From positions 806,001 through 870,000 of the forward strand of contig NZ_LIQI01000022.1 of NCBI RefSeq assembly GCF_001418105.1: a stretch of DNA of 64,000 nt. The letters are read 5' to 3'. Below the pieces are notes generated by a model, which saw only the letters and a program-made list of their open reading frames with translations, did not search any database and had not been told where the DNA came from. This DNA comes from Lacinutrix himadriensis (GTDB taxonomy: Bacteria > Bacteroidota > Bacteroidia > Flavobacteriales > Flavobacteriaceae). Shown here one piece after another: positions 44,734-52,577 of this stretch (position 1 is the stretch's first letter; every line of letters starts with the position of its first letter). The position numbers and the translations under genes are program-made.

Positions 44734-46107
44734 ATGAACAAAAAGCACATATTACATTTATATTGGAGAGCGGGTTTTGGACTGTTACCTAAACAGTTAG
44801 ATTTGCTTGTTGGGAAAAGTAAAGAGCAAATAATTAATGATTTGTTCTTAGAATCTAAAAAGATTTCTCCATTGCGCATAAACACAACGGGTCTAGATGC
44901 TTTTAAAGAAGAAACCATAAAAAAATCTCCAGAAGTAAAAAAAGACTACAACATTTTAAACGCAAATTTGATGAAGAAATATAATCATATTTGGGTTAAT
45001 AGATTAGCAACCTCAAAAGAAACTTTACGAGAAAAAATGACGCTATTTTGGGCAAATCATTTTGTTGCAAAAGATGCTAGAATTAAAAATGTAGAACAAT
45101 ATAATAACCTACTGCGAAAGCATGCATTAGGAGATTTTAGGCAATTTGTTAAAGCAGTGTCTAAGGATTCTGTAATGATTCAGTTTTTAAATTTAAATCA
45201 AAATAATAAATCCAAGCCTAACGAGAATTTTGCTAGAGAATTAATGGAATTATTTACTCTAGGAACGGGGCATTATTCCGAAAGAGATATCAAAGAAAGT
45301 GCAAGAGCATTTACTGGTTATAGATTTAATTTTAAATCCCAATTTGTGTTTAATGAAAAGCAGCATGATTCTGAAATAAAAACTTTTTTTGAAGAAAAAG
45401 GAAATTTTGAAGGAGATCAAATTATAGATATTATTTTAAAACAAAAACAATGTGCACGATTTATTAGTGAGAAGATTTATAAGTATTTTGTGAGTGAAGA
45501 TATTAATGTTAGTCATGTAAATTTAATGACCGAAGTATTTTATAAAGATTATAATATTGAAAATTTAATGCGCTATATTTTTGGGTCCGATTGGTTTTAT
45601 AATCCAGAAAATATTGGAACTAAAATTAAGTCTCCAATAGAATTATTGGTAGGTATTGGTAGAATAATTCCAATAAAATTTAATAAAACAAATGAACTGT
45701 TGAAAATACAAACAGTACTAGATCAAAAACTATTGTACCCAGCAAATGTTGCAGGCTGGAAAGGAGGAAGAAACTGGATAAATACCAATAGTATTTTAGT
45801 TCGAATAAAATTACCTACAATGTTATTAGAGAAAGAATCTTTTACCATTCAGCCCAAAGGAAATTTTACAGATAAATTTAAGTTAGTGTCTGTTAAAAAT
45901 AAATACCAAGAAAAATTAGATGTAAGAGTCGATTGGAAATCGTATCAAAAAGCGGTTAAAAAAGTGTCATCCAATGATTTGATTTTCTCTTTAATTTTAA
46001 GTGAAATAAATCTTGGGACACAAAATTATTTAAAGACACTTGGTAGATTAACAAAAAGGAAAAATTTATCAAAAATAATGAGTCTTCCTGAATATCAAAT
46101 GTGCTAA
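44734..46107 (+). CDS. DUF1800 family protein
   Basis: The 457-residue protein begins HLYWRAGFGLLPKQLD, typical of DUF1800. Further family blocks are LREKMTLFWANHFV, NENFARELMELFTLGTGHYSERDIKESARAFTGY and the closing LLYPANVAGWKGGRNWI. No clear signal peptide is visible. It is adjacent to a DUF1501 gene, a pairing seen across Bacteroidota and Planctomycetota; the joint function is unknown. The stop and the next ATG are separated by only 2 bp. Confidence 0.88.
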   Translation: MNKKHILHLYWRAGFGLLPKQLDLLVGKSKEQIINDLFLESKKISPLRINTTGLDAFKEETIKKSPEVKKDYNILNANLMKKYNHIWVNRLATSKETLREKMTLFWANHFVAKDARIKNVEQYNNLLRKHALGDFRQFVKAVSKDSVMIQFLNLNQNNKSKPNENFARELMELFTLGTGHYSERDIKESARAFTGYRFNFKSQFVFNEKQHDSEIKTFFEEKGNFEGDQIIDIILKQKQCARFISEKIYKYFVSEDINVSHVNLMTEVFYKDYNIENLMRYIFGSDWFYNPENIGTKIKSPIELLVGIGRIIPIKFNKTNELLKIQTVLDQKLLYPANVAGWKGGRNWINTNSILVRIKLPTMLLEKESFTIQPKGNFTDKFKLVSVKNKYQEKLDVRVDWKSYQKAVKKVSSNDLIFSLILSEINLGTQNYLKTLGRLTKRKNLSKIMSLPEYQMC

Positions 46108-46109
46108 TT

Positions 46110-47303
46110 ATGGAAAGAAGAAAATTTTTGAAAAATTCAGCATTAGCTAGTAGTTTATTTTTTGTCCCAAACTTTTTAAAAGCACTTGAGGATGTAGATT
46201 TAAATGGATTAGGATATAATAAATTAGTGGTTATACAATTATCTGGTGGAAACGATGGCTTAAATACAATTGTGCCATACAGAAATGATTTATACTATAA
46301 AGCAAGACCGGAAATTGCTGTAAGTAAAAACGAAATTATTAAACTAAATGACGACTTAGGTTTTCATAAAAAATTGTTGCCATTAAAAAAGTTATATGAC
46401 CGAGGAGATTTGAGTATAATAAATAATGTTGGTTACCCAAATCCAAGTCGATCGCATTTTAGATCTACCGATATTTGGCAATCTGCTAGTAATTCTAATG
46501 AGTATCCACAAACAGGTTGGGTGGGTCGATATTTAGATGAATATGGTAAAAAAGCGCATCAAGCAATAGAAATTGATGATAGTTTATCTTTAGTGTTAAA
46601 AGGGGAGTTTAAAAATGGTATTGCAACTAGAAGCTCTTCTTCGCTTTATAAATTATTACATGAATCTAATTTTAATAGAATTTTAGAGTATCAGAACAGT
46701 AATCATTTAAATGAGCATAATTTAGGGTATTTATATAAAACAATGATTGATGCAAAATCATCTGCGAATTATTTATTCGAAAAAACCAAAACCTATAATT
46801 CTAAACAGACCTATCCAACAAAAAACCCATTAGGCGGACAATTAAAAACGATAGCAGAGTTTATTAATTCGGGATTAGATACTAAAGTGTATTATGCAAG
46901 TTTAGGTGGGTTTGATACGCATGCCGGACAAGTAAATAGGCAGGAGCATTTATTAGATCTTTATGCTAATGGCGTGTCTGCTTTTGTGGGTGATTTAAAA
47001 AGAAACAATTCATTTAAAAATACGCTAATTATTACTTTTTCGGAGTTTGGTAGACGCGTAAAACAAAATGCTGGATATGGTACAGACCATGGCGCTGCAA
47101 ATAATGTTTTTGTTATTGGCGAAAATTTAAAGCAACAAGGTTTGTATAATGATTTAGCAAGTCTTAGCGATTTAGATGCTAATGGCGATTTAAAATATGA
47201 AATAGATTTTAGAACTATTTATGCAACTATATTGAAAAAATGGCTAAAAGTAAACGATAAAAAAATATTGAATAAATCTTTTAAGCAGTTAGATTTTATA
47301 TAA
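46110..47303 (+). CDS. DUF1501 family secreted protein, Tat-type signal
   Basis: The 397-residue protein begins MERRKFLKNSALASSLFFVP, a twin-arginine-like signal (RRKFLK). DUF1501 blocks include VVIQLSGGNDGLNTIVPY, YASLGGFDTHAGQ, FSEFGRRVKQNAGYGTDHG and NVFVIGE, giving a sulfatase/phosphatase-like fold with His/Asp metal-site residues. Function unknown; export folded with a cofactor is inferred. The ATG at 46110 is preferred to the GTG at 46101 because it starts the Tat motif and avoids overlap with the DUF1800 gene. Confidence 0.88.
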   Translation: MERRKFLKNSALASSLFFVPNFLKALEDVDLNGLGYNKLVVIQLSGGNDGLNTIVPYRNDLYYKARPEIAVSKNEIIKLNDDLGFHKKLLPLKKLYDRGDLSIINNVGYPNPSRSHFRSTDIWQSASNSNEYPQTGWVGRYLDEYGKKAHQAIEIDDSLSLVLKGEFKNGIATRSSSSLYKLLHESNFNRILEYQNSNHLNEHNLGYLYKTMIDAKSSANYLFEKTKTYNSKQTYPTKNPLGGQLKTIAEFINSGLDTKVYYASLGGFDTHAGQVNRQEHLLDLYANGVSAFVGDLKRNNSFKNTLIITFSEFGRRVKQNAGYGTDHGAANNVFVIGENLKQQGLYNDLASLSDLDANGDLKYEIDFRTIYATILKKWLKVNDKKILNKSFKQLDFI

Positions 47304-47349
47304 AAACCTTGTATCTATCTTTAAATGAATAAAGAATGAAACAAGGTTT
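47304..47349. terminator. Possible terminator between convergent genes
   Basis: AAACCTTGT (47304-47312) pairs with ACAAGGTTT (47341-47349) around a 28 nt loop. On the minus strand a T run follows. The long loop lowers confidence. Confidence 0.35.
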
Positions 47350-47470
47350 AAAGTACTCTGTTGATTAATAGCAGTGTAAATGTATGTAAATCAATGTAAT
47401 AAATGCATGCTAAATATGTATTTGGTAGTGAGAAGTATATAGTTGGTATTGTTTTTTGTATAGTTGGTGT

Positions 47471-48603
47471 TTAGTTATACTTTACTTTTCGTAAAATTCT
47501 TAGCGATTCTTTATAAAAAAGATATGCTTCTTCACTGTGTATTTTTAAAAAGGGTTTAGCCTCAGTAAGTTTATCTATAGCTTCATGAAAATTATTTAAA
47601 TAGCATATTAAATAGGTTTCTGGAAGATTCATTAAATCCACCTCTTCATTAGTGTTCAGCTTTTGTCCTTTTTTTAATTTTTCTAATAAAGCATTATTAG
47701 CATTATAAATATGATGTAATACTTTTTTATCCAATTGAGGAGCTTCAAATAGTAAATTAGTTTCAATATTATAGCTTGCGTTGTTTTCAAAATGAATTAA
47801 AGTTTCTTCTAAAGGATAATATTTAGATGTGTTTTGCAGACTAAGGTTTACGTATTCAATAATTTTAAAACTATCTTCATTAAGCTTATTGCTACTTCGT
47901 CTAAGGTGGAAAAAAACAAACGCACTTGCTCGTTAACCATTTCAATATCAACTCTAGAATAAAAGGTTTCATTACCTACAATTTTCTTTTGTCCAGACCA
48001 GCAAAGCACAAAATATTCTTTAAAGACTTTGTATTTAGGATGGTAATCTTTCCGCTTATTTAAAAAAGTAAAAACGCCATCGAGTGTATGTTGAATATTG
48101 TTTTGCGAATGGTTTTCAATCGCTTCCACGATTTTAGAATTTACATCAATAATATCGCTTTTAAAAACCTTTGGCATACTTATGCTACCATCTCTAAAAA
48201 AGACTGTACCGCCATAATATTTCCAAATATTTTTCCGAAGTGATGTCAAGCTATTAATAGGGCGAATAGTTACTAAACCAACTACTTTGTCGTCTGGTAA
48301 ATGCGGAAAAGGAATATTCTCATACTGCACAATTGGCGGATTGGCTAAGTATGCATTTATTAAATTCTGAATCTTAGAATCATCAAAAAAATCAACGCCA
48401 ACAATAGTATTGTCTTCATCTTCTACACCAATGACTATGTAGGAATTGTTTTTCGGATTACTGTTAGAAAGCGCACAAACATGCTTTAGAAACTTCGCTT
48501 TTCCTTCTCTTAGGTCAATATTTATTTTTCGCTTTTTATCATAAAAACTGTTCTCATCATTGTGAGCTAATAGGTTTTTAATAAGTAAGCGTTTGTTAAT
48601 CAT
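47471..48603 (-). pseudogene. AlbA_2-type (Schlafen-like) protein, single-base frameshift
   Basis: The frame from 48603 encodes 251 residues with an AlbA_2-type N-terminus (LREGKAKFLKHVCALSN, NSYIVIGVEDEDNTIVGVDFFDD) and stops soon after STLDEVAISL. Continuing in the next frame gives NEDSFKIIEYVNLSLQNTSK and joins without a stop to the frame ending at 47471, for about 377 residues. One missing A near 47880-47882 explains the break. AlbA_2 domains bind nucleic acids or ATP; the function of this family is unknown. The leader is a REP hairpin. Confidence 0.75.
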
Positions 48604-48632
48604 GTTTACTTCCTGCGAAGGCAGGAATCTTT
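48604..48632 (-). repeat. REP-like hairpin forming the leader of the AlbA_2-type gene
   Basis: TTCCTGC-GAAG-GCAGGAA (48610-48627). On the minus strand AAAAGATTCCTGC..GCAGGAAGTAAAC runs into the ATG at 48603, as in the pbpC leader. AGGAAG in the 3' arm is the likely ribosome site. Confidence 0.65.
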
Positions 48633-48637
48633 TTTAA

Positions 48638-49390
48638 TTAAATATCTTTCTTCACAATAGTACTACTAGCCTGGGCTGTACAGAACACCAATAAGTCTGC
48701 AATATTTACATGTGCAGGACGTGTTATGGCAAAATAGATGATGTCTGCAATATCTTCTGGTTGCAATGCTTTGTAGCCTTTATATATATTATCAGCAATG
48801 GCATCTCCTTTAAAACGCACTTGAGAAAATTCGGTTTCTACTAATCCGGGATTAATGGCGCCAACTTTTATTCCGTATGGGTTGAGGTCTATTCGCATAC
48901 CTTCTGTAATTGCTAGAACCGCATGTTTACTACCACAATACACGTTTCCTTTAGGGTATACTTCTTTTCCTGCAGAAGAACCAATATTAATGATGTGTCC
49001 AGAATTTCTCTCTGTCATTATAGGAATTACCGCTTTACTAACATAAAGTAATCCTTTTACATTAATATCTAGCATGGCGTCCCAATCGTCTAAATCTCCA
49101 GTTTCAATGGGATCTAAACCATGTGCATTTCCTGCATTATTGATTAAGATATCTATTTGTTTAAAATCTGCAGGAAGCGAATCGATGGCATTAAAAACGG
49201 CATCTTTATCACGTACATCAAAATTTAAAGTTTGCACGTTGGTTTGTTTACTTAACGCTTGTTGTATGGTGTCTAGGCGTTCTTGTCTTCTGCCGCAAAG
49301 TATTAAGTTAATACCATGTTTTGCAAGTTCATGAGCTGTTGCTCTACCAATACCGCTTGTTGCTCCTGTTATTAAGGCTGTTTTTTTCAT
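48638..49390 (-). CDS. Short-chain dehydrogenase/reductase (SDR), NAD(P)-dependent
   Basis: The 250-residue classical SDR has GATSGIGRA (7-15), an NNAGNAHG block, the catalytic Ser in NIGSSAGK and the Tyr-Lys pair in YCGSKHA, then INPGLVETEFS. The sequence resembles YdfG-type serine/3-hydroxy acid dehydrogenases, but this is inference. The ATG at 49390 is chosen because MKKTALITGATSG is the expected start; the GTG at 49414 would add eight residues. A degenerate REP hairpin (about 49409-49428) lies upstream. Confidence 0.88.
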   Translation of the reverse strand: MKKTALITGATSGIGRATAHELAKHGINLILCGRRQERLDTIQQALSKQTNVQTLNFDVRDKDAVFNAIDSLPADFKQIDILINNAGNAHGLDPIETGDLDDWDAMLDINVKGLLYVSKAVIPIMTERNSGHIINIGSSAGKEVYPKGNVYCGSKHAVLAITEGMRIDLNPYGIKVGAINPGLVETEFSQVRFKGDAIADNIYKGYKALQPEDIADIIYFAITRPAHVNIADLLVFCTAQASSTIVKKDI

Positions 49391-49449
49391 GAAAAATTTA
49401 TTTTTAATTTCCACGAAGGTGAAAATCTTTTACTTATTTATATTAAAAC

Positions 49450-49482
49450 CGAGTAAGCAACTGCCTACTGCGACTGAATACT
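49450..49482. repeat. CGAGTAAGC-ACTGCCTACTG-ACTGAA word repeat, copy 1
   Basis: The sequence CGAGTAAGC, then ACTGCCTACTG, then ACTGAA-ACT matches the reverse complement of 51611-51644 with few differences. Located between the SDR and aldo/keto reductase genes. Confidence 0.65.
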
Positions 49483-49542
49483 ACTAATCTTTTTAAGGTG
49501 GTTATTAATCTTTTGCAAAGCAAGAATATAGTTTCAATTTAT

Positions 49543-49566
49543 GAGATTCCTGCCTTCGCAGGAATG
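49543..49566. repeat. REP-like hairpin ATTCCTGC/GCAGGAAT after the aldo/keto reductase gene
   Basis: ATTCCTGC-CTTC-GCAGGAAT (49546-49565), a perfect 8 bp stem ending 3 bp before the stop side of the aldo/keto reductase gene. Probably part of that gene's 3' end. Confidence 0.7.
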
Positions 49567-49568
49567 TA

Positions 49569-50441
49569 TTACGGCACTTTATGTCCTTGGCAAGCCACTA
49601 AAATTTTAAACCAATCTTCTAATTCTAATTCTATATGGATTGCTTTTACTGCGTTTTCAATTCGCTTCGCGTTTGTAGTTCCTATTACTGGATGTATATT
49701 AGCAGGGTGTTTTAAAATCCAAGCCAATAAAAGCTGGTCTTCTGTTGCATTGTATTTTTCTAATAACTCCCCAAGTTGTTTGTGTATGCGCCTGGTTTGT
49801 TCGGTATCTTCTTTAAATACATTTCCTAAAGGAGACCAAGCCATTGACGTCATGTTTTTTAATAACATTTGGTCTAAAGTGCCATCATGCATTGCTTGAT
49901 GTTGGGTTAATGAGAATTCTATTTGATTTACCGAAACATCTGTATATTTAGAAATTAAATCGACTTGCGAGGTGGTAAAGTTAGAAACTCCAAAAGCTTT
50001 AATTTTTCCTTGAACTTCTAAAATAGAAACTGCTTCTGCAACTTCATCGGGTTGCATTAACGGACTTGGTCTATGCAGTAAAAAGAGATCTAAATAGTCC
50101 GTTTTTAGATTTTTTAGCGATTCTTCCGCTGACCAAATGATATAATTTTTACTAAAATTGTAGTGTTTTACTTCGTTTTTACGATTTTCACTAACATATT
50201 GTATGCCACATTTGCTAATTAATTGCATTTTTTCTCGTACGATATTGCTTTCCGCGAAGGCGTTACCAAAAGCAGTTTCTGTAGTATAACTCCCATAAAT
50301 ATCTGCATGATCAAAACTAGTTACACCTTGGTTTATACAGTGATGCAGGAGTGTAATCATCTCTTTTTTAGAGAGTTGCTTTCCCCAGTCACCCCAGGTC
50401 ATAGCGCCAGCAATAATTCTAGAAAATTTATTCTTTATCAT
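49569..50441 (-). CDS. Aldo/keto reductase
   Basis: The 290-residue NADPH-dependent TIM-barrel reductase has the Asp-Tyr block FDHADIYGSY, a Lys in ISKCGIQY, the His in LFLLHRPSP, GVSNFTTSQVDL, and a C-terminal IGTTNAKRIE for cofactor phosphate binding. It resembles the YdhF group of short-chain carbonyl reducers. The ATG at 50441 (MIKNKFSRIIAGAMTWGDWG) fits the family; the upstream ATG at 50489 would add 16 unusual hydrophobic residues. Substrate unknown. Confidence 0.88.
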   Translation of the reverse strand: MIKNKFSRIIAGAMTWGDWGKQLSKKEMITLLHHCINQGVTSFDHADIYGSYTTETAFGNAFAESNIVREKMQLISKCGIQYVSENRKNEVKHYNFSKNYIIWSAEESLKNLKTDYLDLFLLHRPSPLMQPDEVAEAVSILEVQGKIKAFGVSNFTTSQVDLISKYTDVSVNQIEFSLTQHQAMHDGTLDQMLLKNMTSMAWSPLGNVFKEDTEQTRRIHKQLGELLEKYNATEDQLLLAWILKHPANIHPVIGTTNAKRIENAVKAIHIELELEDWFKILVACQGHKVP

Positions 50442-50601
50442 TTTTTTTGTTTTGAACATTAAAAATAGAAAAGAAAAACGCTTAAACATATATTAAACAC
50501 TACAATTTTTAACCAATTATTAACAGCAGCGCATCAAAAATTTTAACAAATTTACACCTCGAAATTATGAATGTTAAATTCATGCCTTTAAAAATTAAAA
50601 A

Positions 50602-51606
50602 ATGATGGAAGATACAAGTACAGTTGATATTAAGTCAATTAATGAGAAAATTGAAAAAGAGAGTGCTTTTGTAGATTTACTAACACTAGAAATGAATAAA
50701 GTAATTGTTGGTCAAAAAGACATGATCGAAAGATTACTTATAGGATTATTAGGTCAAGGACATATCTTATTGGAAGGTGTTCCTGGTCTTGCAAAAACAT
50801 TAGCAATTAATACACTGTCTCAAGCAGTATCTGGAAGTTTTAGTAGAATACAATTTACACCAGATTTATTACCTGCAGATGTTACTGGTACCTTAATTTA
50901 TAACATGAAGGAAAATGAATTCAAAATTAAGAAAGGACCAATATTTGCGAATTTTGTGCTAGCAGATGAGATTAATAGAGCGCCTGCAAAAGTGCAGTCT
51001 GCTTTATTAGAAGCAATGCAAGAAAAGCAAGTAACGATTGGTGACGAAACTTTTAAATTGGATAAACCATTCTTGGTAATGGCAACGATGAATCCTGTAG
51101 AGCAAGAAGGAACATATCCTTTACCAGAAGCGCAAGTGGATAGGTTTATGCTAAAAACAGTTATTGATTACCCAAAGCAAGCGGAAGAACAATTAATCAT
51201 GCGAGCGAACTTAAAAGGATCTTGGGAAAAAGTAAATCCGGTAGTTTCGGTATCGCAAATACTTAGAGCGCAAGAAGCGGTTCGTGAAGTATATATGGAT
51301 GAGAAAATTGAAAAATATATTCTAGATATCATCTTTGCAACACGTTACCCAGAAAAATATAAATTAGAAGATTTAAAACCATTAATCTCTTTTGGAGCTT
51401 CTCCTCGTGGAAGTATTAATCTTGCAACCGCAGCAAAATGTTATGCATTTATTAAGCGAAGAGGTTATGTAATACCAGAAGATGTTCGTGCGGTAGTATA
51501 TGATGTATTACGTCATAGAATTGGAATTACCTACGAAGCGGAAGCGGAAAATATCACTTCAGAAGATATTATTAGCAAGATTGTTAATGAGATTGAAGTA
51601 CCATAA
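50602..51606 (+). CDS. MoxR family AAA+ ATPase
   Basis: The 334-residue cytoplasmic chaperone-like ATPase has Walker A GVPGLAKTL (59-67), Walker B in VLADEINRAP, sensor 1 in MATMNPVEQEGTYPLPEAQ and sensor 2 in FGASPRGSINL. By family it activates or inserts the VWA-domain partners encoded downstream (DUF58, BatA, BatB). First gene of the operon; two adjacent ATG codons (50602, 50605) could start it. A repeat-built palindrome separates it from the DUF58 gene. Confidence 0.93.
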   Translation: MMEDTSTVDIKSINEKIEKESAFVDLLTLEMNKVIVGQKDMIERLLIGLLGQGHILLEGVPGLAKTLAINTLSQAVSGSFSRIQFTPDLLPADVTGTLIYNMKENEFKIKKGPIFANFVLADEINRAPAKVQSALLEAMQEKQVTIGDETFKLDKPFLVMATMNPVEQEGTYPLPEAQVDRFMLKTVIDYPKQAEEQLIMRANLKGSWEKVNPVVSVSQILRAQEAVREVYMDEKIEKYILDIIFATRYPEKYKLEDLKPLISFGASPRGSINLATAAKCYAFIKRRGYVIPEDVRAVVYDVLRHRIGITYEAEAENITSEDIISKIVNEIEVP

Positions 51607-51610
51607 AGAG

Positions 51611-51689
51611 AGTCTTCAGTGTTCAGTAGGCAGTCGCTTACTCGAATTCTGAATTGTAATTACTGCTAACTGAAGACTGCTCACTGCAT
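51611..51689. repeat. Inverted-repeat word element between moxR and DUF58
   Basis: AGTCTTCAGT (51611-51620) pairs with ACTGAAGACT (51669-51678). Its left part is the reverse complement of the repeat at 49450-49482, and the words CAGT/ACTG recur throughout. It fills the gap inside the operon. Confidence 0.7.
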
Positions 51690-51700
51690 ACTTAATAAAA

Positions 51701-52566
51701 ATGGATACCAAAGAATTACTAAAAAAAGTACGAAAAATCGAGATTAAGACACGCCGTTTGTCTGATCATATTTTTGGAGGAGAATACCATTCTACCTTTA
51801 AAGGTCGTGGTATGACTTTTTCTGAAGTAAGACAGTATCAATATGGAGATGATGTACGTAATATAGATTGGAATGTAACGGCAAGAACCAATCTTCCACA
51901 TATTAAAGTTTTTGAAGAAGAACGGGAGCTCATTATGATGCTTATGGTGGATATTTCGGGATCGGAATTATTTGGAACCGAAGAGCAATTTAAAAATGAA
52001 GTGGTAACAGAAATCGCAGCAACATTAGCATTTTCTGCAACACAGAATAATGATAAAATAGGGCTTATTTTATTTACCGACGACGTAGAACTTTATATTC
52101 CGCCTAAAAAAGGAAGATCCCATGTATTGCGTATTATTCGTGAACTTATAGAATTTAAACCAAAAAGCAAAGGCACTAATGTTGCTGAAGCTTTGAAGTT
52201 TATGCGTAACGTAATGAAAAAGAAAGCTATTGTTTTTGTGCTTTCCGATTTTATTGCAGACGATTATAAGCAAACCTTAAAAATAGCAGCAGGAAAACAC
52301 GATGTAACCGGAATTAGAGTATTTGATAAACGCGAAGAAGAGATGCCAAACATTGGTATGGTTCAAATGCAAGATGAAGAAACAGGAGAGTTCCTTTTGG
52401 TAAATACACAATCTAAAACCGTCCGTAAAAACTATGCGAAATTCTACCATGAAAAAGTAGATATTATAAAGATAGTTTTGCGAAATCTGGAGCAGGAACC
52501 ATAGATTGTAGAGTAGATGAAAGTTATGTAAAAAAGCTTTTAGGTTATTTTAAAAGAAGAGGATAA
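51701..52566 (+). pseudogene. DUF58 domain protein of the Bat operon, single-base frameshift near the 3' end
   Basis: The first 253 residues are a normal DUF58/VWA-like protein (GRGMTFSEVRQYQYGDDVRNIDWN, LMVDISGSELFG). After HEKVD the frame breaks and stops at 52504. Inserting one T after 52462 gives YYKDSFAKSGAGTIDCRVDE and KKLLGYFKRRG to a stop at 52566, total 288 residues, the usual length. DUF58 proteins partner MoxR ATPases in membrane-linked stress responses. A real frameshift would lose about 35 terminal residues; a sequencing error is likely. Confidence 0.82.
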
Positions 52567-52577
52567 TTAATAAGATA

